DNA of 64,000 bases from JAHWKI01 sp035513575 (GTDB taxonomy: Bacteria; Gemmatimonadota; Gemmatimonadetes; Longimicrobiales; RSA9), in NCBI GenBank assembly GCA_035513575.1, contig DATKBW010000194.1, positions 28,453-92,452 of the forward strand, written 5' to 3'. Positions 1 through 8,429 of the stretch are shown here, one piece after another; the first letter of the stretch is position 1, and every line of letters begins with the position of its first letter. Below the pieces are notes generated by a model. That model did not search any database and had not been told where the DNA came from. It saw only the letters and a list, made by a program, of their open reading frames with translations. The translations under genes and the position numbers were made by a program.

Positions 1-4
1 GCAT
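1..4 (-). CDS. Start codon of the next gene, cut by the window edge
   Basis: An ATG on the minus strand occupies 4-2 and is preceded by a purine-rich ribosome-binding site (GGAGAGGAGG, about 17-8). The gene continues beyond the left edge and no protein can be read. It starts 24 bp after the dnaG stop codon. In many bacteria rpoD follows dnaG, so the primary sigma factor gene is the natural guess, but this is inference from gene order only. Confidence 0.5.
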
Positions 5-28
5 TCTCCTCCTCTCCGCCGGTCACCT

Positions 29-1852
29 TCAGCGCTTCAAGTACCGGCGGTACCGGTTCGACACCTTGGCCCCGAGCCTCGCCATCTCGGTGGCCTTCTC
101 CTTCAGCTTCCGCTTCAGCTCCGTCTTCTCGGCGAACAGCGCCGCGTGCTCGGACGCGTCCGCCTCCGCCAGCCGCGCCTGCAACTCGTCCAGCCGCTCC
201 AGCTGGGGGCGCAGCCGGATCGTCTCCACCTGCTCCCAGAACACCCGGTCCGGGTCCGACAGCTCCGTGCGGTCGCCGCGCAGCTGCTCCAGCAGCGCCC
301 CGGCTTCCGCGCTCATGGGCAGGGCCGCGAGATCCTCCACCCCTTCCCCGCCCCGGCCCAGCGCCTCGTAGAGCTCCCGGTTCACGGCGCCCCGGATCTC
401 CCCCGCCGGGACCAGGTCCACCGCGCCGCGGATCCGCCCCGGGTCCCGCACCATCAGCAGGAGCAGGAGCTGCTCCGCGCCGTCCCGCCCCGGGCGCCCC
501 GGTGATTCCCCGGCCATCGTGCGCGCTGGGCGCTGGATCCGCTGCGCCGCCACGCGCCGCGAGCCCCCGGACGCCTCGCGGATCTCCCCTTCCAGCGTCT
601 CCCTGCGGACCCCGGTCCGCCTGGCCACCCGGTCGACGTAGATGTCCTGGAGCGTCGGGTCCTTCGCCGCGCGCAGCGTGGGCAGCAGCCCGTCCAGCGC
701 CTTCCGGACGCCCTCCACGTCCTCGAAGTAGCCGCGCTCCTCCAGGATCTGGAGCTTCCGCTCGAGCACGTCCACGGCGTCCTCGAGGTACGGCTGGAGC
801 GCTTCGGCCCCACCCGCCCGCGCCACCGAGTCCGGGTCCTCTCCCGGGGGCAGCGTCACGACCATGGGGTGCCCCCCCGCCCGCAGGATCTCGTCCCCGC
901 TCCGGAACGTCGCGCGGAGTCCGGCCGGATCGCTGTCGTAGAGGATCAGCACCCGGGCGGTGTAGCGGGTGATCAGGGCGGCCTGCTCGGGCGTCATGGC
1001 GGTCCCGAGCGTCGCCACCACGTGCTCCACCCCCCGCGCGGCGAGCGAAACGTAGTCCATGTACCCTTCGACGACCAGTGCGGCGGACTCTCTCCGGATG
1101 GCACCCTTCGACCAGTGGAGTCCGTAGAGCTCGCGACCCTTGTGGTACAGCGGCGTCTCGGGGGAGTTCAGGTACTTCGGACCGGTCGCGTCGCCGCTCA
1201 GCACGCGCCCGCCGAAGCCGATGACGCGCCCCCGCACGTCCGTGATGGGGAAGATCAGGCGGTCCCGGAGCCGGTCGTACGGCTCGTCCATCTTCTCGCT
1301 GGTCTTGATGAGCCCTGCGGTCTCGAGGACCTCGTCGGTCATCCCGTGGGCGTGAGCGGCCTCCCGGAGGTCGCGCCAGGCGTCGGGGGCATAGCCGAGA
1401 AGGAACCGCTCCGCGGCGGCCTCGTCGATCCCCCGCTGCTGGAGGTAGCGCCGGGCATTGCCTCCCCGGTCCGGATCCAGGAGCCGCCGGCGGTAGAAGT
1501 CGGCCGCAAACGCGAGGGCCTCGCGGTACGGGCGGAGCGCGTCGTCCTCGGGACGGGCAGCGGCGCGCGGGATCTCCACGCCCTCCCGCTGCGCCAGCTT
1601 CTCCACCGCCTCGTTGAAGGAGAGGCCCAGGTGCTTCATGAGGAAGGAGAACACGTCCCCCGACTCGCCGCACCCGAAGCACTTGTAGAACCCCTTCCCG
1701 GGGACCACATAGAACGACGGGGTCTTTTCGGCGTGGAACGGGCAGAGCGCCTTGAACTCCTTCCCCGCGCGCTTGAGCTGCACGTGCTCGCCGATGACCT
1801 CGACGATGTCGGCCCGATCCCGGACCTCCTCGACGGTGTGGTCCGGGATCAT
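29..1852 (-). CDS. dnaG: DNA primase DnaG
   Basis: This 607-residue protein synthesises the RNA primers for DNA replication and works with the replicative helicase at the fork. The N-terminal CHC2 zinc ribbon is visible as C37, H40, C58 and C61. The catalytic core follows, with the TOPRIM acidic motif EGYMD at 262-266 and DSDPAG at 306-311. The last third should be the helicase-interaction domain. The ATG at 1852 was chosen because it begins the conserved MIPDHTVEEVRDRADIVEVI block and forms a 4-bp ATGA overlap with the mutS2 stop. A longer open frame upstream is only the antiparallel-coded Arg/Gly-rich shadow of mutS2. Length and motifs are normal. Confidence 0.97.
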   Translation of the reverse strand: MIPDHTVEEVRDRADIVEVIGEHVQLKRAGKEFKALCPFHAEKTPSFYVVPGKGFYKCFGCGESGDVFSFLMKHLGLSFNEAVEKLAQREGVEIPRAAARPEDDALRPYREALAFAADFYRRRLLDPDRGGNARRYLQQRGIDEAAAERFLLGYAPDAWRDLREAAHAHGMTDEVLETAGLIKTSEKMDEPYDRLRDRLIFPITDVRGRVIGFGGRVLSGDATGPKYLNSPETPLYHKGRELYGLHWSKGAIRRESAALVVEGYMDYVSLAARGVEHVVATLGTAMTPEQAALITRYTARVLILYDSDPAGLRATFRSGDEILRAGGHPMVVTLPPGEDPDSVARAGGAEALQPYLEDAVDVLERKLQILEERGYFEDVEGVRKALDGLLPTLRAAKDPTLQDIYVDRVARRTGVRRETLEGEIREASGGSRRVAAQRIQRPARTMAGESPGRPGRDGAEQLLLLLMVRDPGRIRGAVDLVPAGEIRGAVNRELYEALGRGGEGVEDLAALPMSAEAGALLEQLRGDRTELSDPDRVFWEQVETIRLRPQLERLDELQARLAEADASEHAALFAEKTELKRKLKEKATEMARLGAKVSNRYRRYLKR

Positions 1853-4260
1853 TCCAGCTCCGCCACGGTGACGCCGGCACCACCCTCGCCGACGCCACCC
1901 GGGCGATGGGAGCGGACCCGCGGCTCGCCGTTGAGCAGCTCGGCGACCACCTGCCGCAGGATCCCCTCCCCCTTGCCGTGGACGATCCGCAGGCTCGGCA
2001 GCCCGGCCTGGATGGCCGCGTCGAGGGCGGGGTAGAGCGCCGCAGCCACGTCCTCCGCCCGCATGCCCCGCAGGTGGATTTCGGGCGAGGCGTTCACGTC
2101 CGGACCCGCCCACCCCCCGCCGCCCGCGACCCGCGTGCCCGCCGCGCCCCCCTCCCGCTCCTCGGGCCGGTCCCGGTCCACGGGCTCGAGGTCCGCCACC
2201 TTGACGTCCATGCGGAGCCCGTTCGCGTCCACGGTGGCCCGGCCGTCCCGCACCTCCACCACCGTCCCGCGCGTCCCGCTCGCGGCGATCCGCACGGGCA
2301 TCCCCGGAGCGAGCCCCGGCGGCCGGTGCCGCTCCTCGCGCCGCTCCGGCGCGCGCTCCCGCTGCCGGTTCGCCGACTCCTCCAGCTGGCGGCGGGCGGC
2401 CGTGGCCGCGGCGTCGAAGGCGGCCGCGTCCGCACCCCTCCCGACGGCCTGGCGCAGCTCCGCGATGGCCGCCTCCACGTCCCGCCTCGCGTTCAGCAGG
2501 AGGTCGCGGGCCTGCTGCCGCGCCCGGCGCTCCGCGTCCCCTTCGCGGCGCTGGACCTCGCGCCGACGCTGCTCCATCTCCTCCCGCAACGCGTCCGCGT
2601 CGGCCCGCGCGGCCGCGGCCGCGGCGCGCTCCACGGCGGCACGCTCCGTGGCCGTGCGGAGCTCCTGCTCCTTCTCTTCCAGCTCCAGGAGGAGCTGGCT
2701 GACGTCCCGCTCTCCGCGCGGGAGCAGCGACTCCGCCTCCGCCAGGACGGCGGAGTCGAACCCGAGGCGGCGGGCAATGGCCAGCCCGTAGCTCCGGCCG
2801 GGGATCCCCTTGAGCAGGCGGTAGGTCGGCTCGAGGCGCTCCGGGTCGAACTGGAGCGAAGCGTTCACCACGCCCGCCTCCTCGCCGGCCAGCAGCTTCA
2901 GCTGCCCGAGATGGGACGTGGCGACCGTGAGCGTGCCCCGGCGCGTGAGCTCCACGAGGATCGCGCGCGCCAGCGCACCCCCCTCGGCCGGGTCCGTCCC
3001 GCTGCCGACCTCGTCGATGAGGACCAGCGACGCACCGTCCGCCTCCTCGACGATCTCCTTCAGGTTCGCCAGGTGGGCGGAGAAAGTGGAGAGGCTCGCC
3101 TCGATGGACTGCTCGTCGCCGATGTCGGCGAACACGTTGCGGAAGATCGGCAGCCGGGTGCCCTTCCCTACGGGTGGGACCACCCCGGCCTGGGTCATGA
3201 GGCTGATGAGACCGATCGCCTTGAGCAGCACGGTCTTCCCCCCCGTGTTCGGTCCGGACACTACCAGCGTTCGCTCCTCCGGGTCCATCCGGAGCGCGAA
3301 CGGGACCGCCCCACCCTCCTTCGCGAGGAGGAGCGGATGCCGGCCGTTCACCACCTCGTAGCCCTCGTCCCGGGCCCCGAGCGACGGTGGCTCCGCGCCG
3401 TGCTCCCGGGCGTAGCGGGCGCGGGCATGGAGGGAATCGAACGCGACCAGCGCTTCGAGGGACTCGTGCAGGTCGGTGGCGTGGGGACGGAGCGCATCGG
3501 TGCGCTCGGCCAGGATCCGGTGGACCTCGCGGGCCTCGGCGAGCTCCAGCTCCCGCAGCCGGTTCATCAGCTCCAGCGCCAGCGGCGGCTCGACGAAGAG
3601 GGTGGTGCCCGTCGCGGACTCGTCGTGGACCAGCCCGCCGACCTGGACCCGGCCCTCGCGCCGGATCGGGATCACGTACCGTCCTTCGCGGAGCGTGACC
3701 GAGGCGTCGGGCACCCGGAGCGAGTCCGGCAGCCCGGCCATGAACCGCTCGAGCCGCTGCACGATGGCGCCGCGCTGGGCGCGGAGCTCGCGGCGCGTCC
3801 GGGCGAGGGCCGGGGTGGCGTCGTCACGGACGTCGCCCGCGTCGTCCACGGTCCGTTCGATGGACCGGGCCTCGGAGTCCAGCACCACCATGCGGTCCGC
3901 CAGCGGCCGCAGGGGCGGGAGGTCATCCAGGTGGGGGCGAAGCGCATCGCGCGTCCCGGCGCTCGCTCGCAGGAGCCGCCCGGCCTCCAGCAGCGTCCGG
4001 GCGTCCCAGACCGAGCCGGGCTTCGCCAGCCGCCTCAGCTCGCCGCCGAGGTCGGGGATCCCCGGGACCGCCCACCCCTCGGTGGCGAGGACGAACCGCA
4101 TCATGGCATCCACGCGGCCGAGCTCCGCGGCGATGCGCGTCGGATCGTCGTCCGGCTCGAGGGCGCGCACCGCGGCCGCCCCCAGCTCGCTGGTGGCCCG
4201 CCCCGCCACGACATCGAGGGCCGCGGGTAGCTGGAGGACCTGGAACGCGTGGCGGTTCAT
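1849..4260 (-). CDS. mutS2: Endonuclease MutS2 (ribosome/recombination factor)
   Basis: MutS2 is a MutS-like ATPase that lacks the mismatch-recognition domains. In different bacteria it suppresses homologous recombination or rescues collided ribosomes. The 803-residue protein has the ATPase Walker A GPNTGGKT at 336-343 and a Walker B/signature region (VLIDEVGSGTDP) near 415. A long Ala/Arg/Glu-rich coiled coil lies at about 520-620, and a C-terminal Smr nuclease domain includes LRGMRAEDV and HGKGEG. The gene sits 13 bp after the yqeY-like gene and overlaps dnaG by 4 bp, so the three are probably co-transcribed. The full domain set is present. Confidence 0.95.
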   Translation of the reverse strand: MNRHAFQVLQLPAALDVVAGRATSELGAAAVRALEPDDDPTRIAAELGRVDAMMRFVLATEGWAVPGIPDLGGELRRLAKPGSVWDARTLLEAGRLLRASAGTRDALRPHLDDLPPLRPLADRMVVLDSEARSIERTVDDAGDVRDDATPALARTRRELRAQRGAIVQRLERFMAGLPDSLRVPDASVTLREGRYVIPIRREGRVQVGGLVHDESATGTTLFVEPPLALELMNRLRELELAEAREVHRILAERTDALRPHATDLHESLEALVAFDSLHARARYAREHGAEPPSLGARDEGYEVVNGRHPLLLAKEGGAVPFALRMDPEERTLVVSGPNTGGKTVLLKAIGLISLMTQAGVVPPVGKGTRLPIFRNVFADIGDEQSIEASLSTFSAHLANLKEIVEEADGASLVLIDEVGSGTDPAEGGALARAILVELTRRGTLTVATSHLGQLKLLAGEEAGVVNASLQFDPERLEPTYRLLKGIPGRSYGLAIARRLGFDSAVLAEAESLLPRGERDVSQLLLELEEKEQELRTATERAAVERAAAAAARADADALREEMEQRRREVQRREGDAERRARQQARDLLLNARRDVEAAIAELRQAVGRGADAAAFDAAATAARRQLEESANRQRERAPERREERHRPPGLAPGMPVRIAASGTRGTVVEVRDGRATVDANGLRMDVKVADLEPVDRDRPEEREGGAAGTRVAGGGGWAGPDVNASPEIHLRGMRAEDVAAALYPALDAAIQAGLPSLRIVHGKGEGILRQVVAELLNGEPRVRSHRPGGVGEGGAGVTVAELE

Positions 4261-4273
4261 GCGCCGCAGGGCC

Positions 4274-4711
4274 TCAGCCCAGCTCCTCGCGCACGATGCG
4301 GTTCGCCTCGCGGCCCTCGAACCGCCCCCTGATCCGCGGCATGATGGCGCCCATGACCGCGCCCATGTTGTCGGCCCCCGCGGCGATCGCGTCGCGCACG
4401 ATGGCCCGGACCTCCCCTTCGTCCATGGACGCGGGCGTGTACGCGCCCAGGATCTCCGCCTCCCGCTCCTCCTTCTCCGCGAGCTCCGGCCGACCCGCGC
4501 CGCGCATCTGGTCCGCGGCCTCGCGGCGCCGCTTCACCGCTTTCGCCACCACGTCCACGACGTCCGGGTCCTCCAGCTCCCGGCCCAGCTCGATCTCGCG
4601 ATTGCGCGCCTCCGAGAGCGTCATGGTCAGCACGCCCGTGCGGAGCCTGTCCCGGGCCTTCCGTGCGTCGTTCAGATCCACCCGCAGCCGGTCCTTCAGC
4701 GTCCCCGCCAT
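4274..4711 (-). CDS. GatB/YqeY domain-containing protein
   Basis: This is a 145-residue, mostly helical protein of the YqeY family, which resembles the tRNA-binding tail of the GatB amidotransferase subunit. The free-standing proteins have no settled function. The sequence fits the family: an N-terminal helix MAGTLKDRLRVDLNDARKAR, the central KRRREAADQ stretch, and the typical ILGAYTPASMDEGEV segment. The ATG at 4711 is supported by a GGGGAG ribosome-binding site a few bases upstream. In many genomes yqeY lies between rpsU and mutS2/dnaG. Here the mutS2-dnaG part of that order is kept but rpsU is absent. Confidence 0.88.
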   Translation of the reverse strand: MAGTLKDRLRVDLNDARKARDRLRTGVLTMTLSEARNREIELGRELEDPDVVDVVAKAVKRRREAADQMRGAGRPELAEKEEREAEILGAYTPASMDEGEVRAIVRDAIAAGADNMGAVMGAIMPRIRGRFEGREANRIVREELG

Positions 4712-4829
4712 GTGCTCCCCGCCTCCTCTCAAACCTGCTCGTCCCTTCCCGCCCGCGCGATGTCCGCTCCCGCCATTCCGCCGCCCCGGTCCAGGGGCCA
4801 CGATGGGAGCCCCTTTTCCAGGAGCCCTC

Positions 4830-5375
4830 ATGCCCGCGACCCAATCCGACCGCGCGGCCGACCTCATGCGTCGCGCCGGCTGTCCCGTCCTCCCCCTCGC
4901 CCACCTCGCCGGGCTCCTCGACACCCCCGGCCCGGCCCTGGCCGGGGAGCTCGGCCGCGACCCCCGCTTCCGCGTGCTCCGGACCGCCCCGATCGTGGCC
5001 ACGTCGATCCCGTGCCCGGAGGACGTGGGCGCCGCCTACGCGGCCGCGCTCCGGCGTGCAGGGCTCGCGGGCGACTGCTTCGTCCTGTTCGCCGATCCCG
5101 CCCGCCCGGGCGACGACTCCGCCGCTGCCATGCTGGCGCACACCCTCGCCCGCCTCCTCCCGGCGGCGGTCGCGACAGGGGTGGCGGACGAGTCCATCGC
5201 CCGCGCCGCCGAGGTCGCCACGGCCATGGCCCGCGCCGGGGTGTCGCCTAGGCCCCTTCCAGCAGGCCCGTCCACCACTCCCCCTCCAGCCGCTCGTGCG
5301 CGACCCGCAGCCCGGCCGCCGCGGCGGCCTCCTTCAGCGCGGGGGCCTCGTGGTCGAGGATCCCCCCGAGGATGA
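4830..5375 (+). CDS. Small hypothetical protein, convergent with prmA
   Basis: I do not recognise this family. The start at 4830 has a clear AGGAG site (4820-4824), and the first ~140 residues look like a real protein: an N-terminal helical region that could be a winged helix (LPLAHLAGLLDTPGPALAGE), then DPRFRVLRTAPIVAT, then an Ala-rich helical part. From about 5250 onward the reading turns into Pro/Arg/Ala low complexity because it runs antisense to the end of prmA, overlapping it by 128 bp. The true C-terminus may be near 5250; one frame over, a TAG occurs at 5249-5251. A sequencing or natural frameshift is possible. It is one of only two plus-strand genes in the window. Confidence 0.5.
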   Translation: MPATQSDRAADLMRRAGCPVLPLAHLAGLLDTPGPALAGELGRDPRFRVLRTAPIVATSIPCPEDVGAAYAAALRRAGLAGDCFVLFADPARPGDDSAAAMLAHTLARLLPAAVATGVADESIARAAEVATAMARAGVSPRPLPAGPSTTPPPAARARPAARPPRRPPSARGPRGRGSPRG

Positions 5376-6108
5376 CGCGCCCCCCGGGGCGGAGCGCGCC
5401 GGCAAGGTCCGGAAGGAGCGGGGTGAGGACGCCGCTCAGGACGTTCGCCGCGATGACGTCGAAACCCTCCGGATCCGCGGCCAGCCAGGCCGGGTCCACG
5501 ACGGCGCATTCCAGGGCCACACGCCCGGCCACGGCGTTCCGCTCCAGGTTCTCCCGGCAGTTGTCCAGCGCGTCCGGATCGGATTCCACGGCGAGGACGG
5601 ACCCCGCGCCCAGGCGGGCGGCCGCGATGGCCAGGATCCCGCTCCCCGTGCCCACGTCCAGGACACGCTCGCCGCCGCGGATCGCGCGCTCCACGTACTC
5701 CAGTGCGCCCCGGGTGGTGGCGTGCTCGCCCGTGCCGAAGGCGGTGGCCGGATCGATGACGACCACGATCCGGCCGCCGTCCTCCGCCACCGGGTTCCAG
5801 GGTTGTGTGATGGTCAGACGACGTCCCACGGGCCGCGGGTCGAGGCCCTCCTTCCACCGGCGCGACCAATCCTCGTCCGCCTGCCAGCGCCAGAGCAGCT
5901 CCGGCGCCGACCCCGCCAGCCCACGCAGCCGCTCCGTGGCGACGCGCAGGAACCCCTCCGGGTCATCCGGCTCGGGGATATAGGTGGTGAGCAGGTCCGC
6001 GTCCTCTTCCACGGCGGTGCCCCCCAATGCGAAGAGCCCCTCGGAGAGCTCGTGCGCCAGCTCCTCCGAGGGGACTCGAACCGTGAGCACGATCCAGCGC
6101 GCGGGCAT
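5248..6108 (-). CDS. prmA: Ribosomal protein L11 methyltransferase PrmA
   Basis: PrmA uses S-adenosylmethionine to methylate lysines and the N-terminus of ribosomal protein L11. The protein has about 286 residues. It has an N-terminal L11-recognition domain (ARWIVLTVRVPSEELAHELS), a linker containing FGTGEHATT, and a Rossmann methyltransferase core with VLDVGTGSGILAIAA and the IAANVLSGVL catalytic loop. The ATG at 6108 shares its A with the dnaJ stop (TGATG); a GTG one codon upstream (6111) is an alternative start. The hrcA-dnaJ-prmA order is a known heat-shock arrangement. Confidence 0.95.
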   Translation of the reverse strand: MPARWIVLTVRVPSEELAHELSEGLFALGGTAVEEDADLLTTYIPEPDDPEGFLRVATERLRGLAGSAPELLWRWQADEDWSRRWKEGLDPRPVGRRLTITQPWNPVAEDGGRIVVVIDPATAFGTGEHATTRGALEYVERAIRGGERVLDVGTGSGILAIAAARLGAGSVLAVESDPDALDNCRENLERNAVAGRVALECAVVDPAWLAADPEGFDVIAANVLSGVLTPLLPDLAGALRPGGRVILGGILDHEAPALKEAAAAAGLRVAHERLEGEWWTGLLEGA

Positions 6109-7292
6109 CACGCGCTGAACGCCTGCTTGACCCGGCTCCAGAACCCCGCCGCCTCGCGGCCGCGGTCCACCCTCTCCGGCGCCGGCGACTCCACTTCGGC
6201 GACGGCGCGGAGGCGCTGCTCCTGCTCGGCCGTGAGCTCGGCCGGAACCCAGACCACGACGCGGACGAGCTGGTCCCCCCGACCGGACGCCTGGAGCCGG
6301 GGGAGCCCTTCACCGCGCAGGCGGAAGACCGTCCCGGACTGCGTGCCGGGCGGCAGCCCGATCTCGGCGCTGCCCAGGACGGTGGGCACCTCGAGGCGCG
6401 CCCCGAGCACGGCCTGGGTGTACGTCACCGGCAGCTCGAAGACCAGGTCGGCGCCATCCCGAACGAAGCGGGGATCCTCCTCCACCTCGAGGACCACGTA
6501 GACATCCCCTCTCACGCCGCCCCGTGGGCCCTGGCCACCCCGCCCCCTGAGCGTGATGTAGTCGCCGGTGGACACCCCCGCGGGGACCTGCACTTCCACG
6601 GTGGTTTCTCCGGATTCGACCCCCTCGCCCCCGCATGCCTCGCAAGGCCGCTCCACGGTCCGGCCTTCGCCGCCGCACGCGGGACACGGCGTCACGGTCA
6701 TGAGCTGACCCAGCATCGAGCGCTGCACCCTCCGAACCTCGCCGCTGCCGGCACAGGTGCCGCACGGGACCGCCTCCGCCCCCTCCGCGCCCCCCGTCCC
6801 GGCGCACGCCGAGCACGGGTCCGTGACGCGGACCCGGAGCGCCTTCTCCGCCCCGGTGGCGACCTCTTTCAGCGTGACCGGCAGCCGCAGGCGGATGTCG
6901 GCTCCCTTGCGGGGTCCGCCCCGCGCCCCGCCACGCCGCCCACCGCCGAACAGGTCCTCGAAGCCGAACCCACCGAAGTCCCGCATGAAGATCTCGAGGG
7001 CATCGGAGAAGTCGAAGCCGCGGAACCCGCCCGCGCCGCCGGCGCCGCCCTTCACACCCGCGTGACCGAAGCGGTCGTACGCGGAGCGCCTCTGCGGGTC
7101 CCTCAGGATCTCGTAGGCTTCGGTGGCTTCCCGGAACTTGTGCTCGGCATCCTTCGACCCGCCGTTCTTGTCCGGATGGTGCTTGAGGGCGAGCTTCCGG
7201 TACGCCTTCTTGATGGCATCCGCGTCCGCGTCCCGGCCGATGTCCAGAATTTCGTAGTAGTCGCGCATTCCGTCTCTTTCGAACCTGCTCAT
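6108..7292 (-). CDS. dnaJ: Chaperone DnaJ
   Basis: DnaJ is the Hsp40 co-chaperone that delivers unfolded clients to DnaK and stimulates its ATPase. The 394-residue sequence has a J domain with the HPD tripeptide (ALKHHPDKNGG) and a Gly/Phe-rich linker (GGFRGFDF ... FGGFGFEDLFGGG). A zinc domain follows with four CxxCxGxG-type repeats (CSACAGTG, CGTCAGSG, CPACGGEG, CEACGGEG), then the two substrate-binding beta domains. The ATG at 7292 overlaps the hrcA stop as ATGA. The second ATG (7268) begins the conserved MRDYYEIL and is an equally plausible start. No dnaK or grpE is present in the window. Confidence 0.96.
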   Translation of the reverse strand: MSRFERDGMRDYYEILDIGRDADADAIKKAYRKLALKHHPDKNGGSKDAEHKFREATEAYEILRDPQRRSAYDRFGHAGVKGGAGGAGGFRGFDFSDALEIFMRDFGGFGFEDLFGGGRRGGARGGPRKGADIRLRLPVTLKEVATGAEKALRVRVTDPCSACAGTGGAEGAEAVPCGTCAGSGEVRRVQRSMLGQLMTVTPCPACGGEGRTVERPCEACGGEGVESGETTVEVQVPAGVSTGDYITLRGRGGQGPRGGVRGDVYVVLEVEEDPRFVRDGADLVFELPVTYTQAVLGARLEVPTVLGSAEIGLPPGTQSGTVFRLRGEGLPRLQASGRGDQLVRVVVWVPAELTAEQEQRLRAVAEVESPAPERVDRGREAAGFWSRVKQAFSA

Positions 7293-8362
7293 TCCCGTGG
7301 CCGCCCCGGCCCGTCCACCGGGGTCGAGAAGAGCTCGGAAACGATCCGGCTCGTGCTCTCGACGATCGTGACCACCTTGTCGTACGGCATCCGTGTCGGC
7401 CCGATGACGCCGATCACGCCGGCCAGGTCGCCCACGCGGTATTCGCTCGTGACCAGCGTGAACGTGGTCAGCTCGGGAGCCTCGTTCTCCGCCCCGATGC
7501 TGATCTGGAGCCCCTCCCGCCGCGGCCCGGTCAGCACCCTGGCCAGCAGCTCGCGGCGCTCCGTGAGCTCGATCAGACCGCGGAGCTCGGGGCCCGACTC
7601 GAACTCCGGCTGGTTCGCCAGCACGCTCGTGTTCCCGAGGTGCACCTGATCGCCCGTCAGGTCGAAGAACTCGTCCCCCGACTGGAGGAAGATGTTCAGC
7701 AGCTCCGTCGCCGACGCGTCATCCGAGGGGGCCGCGTCCCGGAGGCGGTCCGGCAGCGTCTGGCGGATCTCGGCCATGGTCTGCCCGGCGAGCCGCTCGT
7801 TCAGGACCACGGCGAGCCCGAGCAGGGTCTCCCTCGGCACCGACAGCCGGAGGTCCACGTACACCGTTCGGACGATCCCGTTTCGGAGGGTGAGGACGAG
7901 GAGCACCTTCTCGCCCGAGAGCGCGAGGAGCTCGAGGCGCTCCAGGACCACCTGGTCCACCGATGGCGCGATGGCGACGCCCAGCTCGCCGGTGAGCAGA
8001 CCCATGGCCAGGGTGGCCCGGCGGACCAGCCGCTCCAGCGGCCCGGCCGCTTCCGGATCACCCAGCTCGCGCCGGAGCCTCCGCCTCTGCACCTCCGTCA
8101 GCCGCCGCGGACGCATCAGCGTATCCACGTAGTAGCGGTACGCCTGGTCCGTCGGGACCCGCCCGGCGGACGTGTGCGGATGAAAGAGGAATCCCTTCTC
8201 TTCCAGGTCCGACATGGTGTTCCGCACGGTGGCCGGTGAGATCCCCAGCCTGAAGCGCTTCGCCACCGTTCGGCTGCCCGCGGGCTCCGCCGTCTCCACG
8301 TACGCGCGGATGACCGCGTCCAGGACGCGTTCTTCTCGTTCCGTGAGGGCTGCCTCGCTCAT
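7289..8362 (-). CDS. hrcA: Heat-inducible transcription repressor HrcA
   Basis: HrcA represses chaperone genes by binding CIRCE operators and needs GroEL to stay active. The 357-residue protein has the N-terminal winged helix (TEREERVLDAVIRAYVETAE, then SPATVRNTMSDLEEKGFL) and the typical HTSAGRVPTDQAYRYYVD segment. A GAF-like effector domain ends near GVIGPTRMPYDKVV. The ATG at 8362 is preceded by GGAAG; a GTG one codon upstream is the alternative. I looked for a CIRCE inverted repeat (TTAGCACTC-N9-GAGTGCTAA) upstream and found none, so its operators probably lie near dnaK or groES elsewhere. Confidence 0.95.
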   Translation of the reverse strand: MSEAALTEREERVLDAVIRAYVETAEPAGSRTVAKRFRLGISPATVRNTMSDLEEKGFLFHPHTSAGRVPTDQAYRYYVDTLMRPRRLTEVQRRRLRRELGDPEAAGPLERLVRRATLAMGLLTGELGVAIAPSVDQVVLERLELLALSGEKVLLVLTLRNGIVRTVYVDLRLSVPRETLLGLAVVLNERLAGQTMAEIRQTLPDRLRDAAPSDDASATELLNIFLQSGDEFFDLTGDQVHLGNTSVLANQPEFESGPELRGLIELTERRELLARVLTGPRREGLQISIGAENEAPELTTFTLVTSEYRVGDLAGVIGVIGPTRMPYDKVVTIVESTSRIVSELFSTPVDGPGRPRE

Positions 8363-8429
8363 CACCTGTCTTCCGCGCCTCCGTTGATTCCCGGCCGGAG
8401 CCGAAATCTGCCGCTTCCGCCCGGCGTTC

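Noticed and set aside
1906..4230. 774-codon plus-strand frame across mutS2.
   Set aside because: It is the antisense of a confident MutS2 gene and shows only low-complexity composition.
8363..8429. CIRCE operator upstream of hrcA.
   Set aside because: No match to TTAGCACTC-N9-GAGTGCTAA or a close variant was found by eye.
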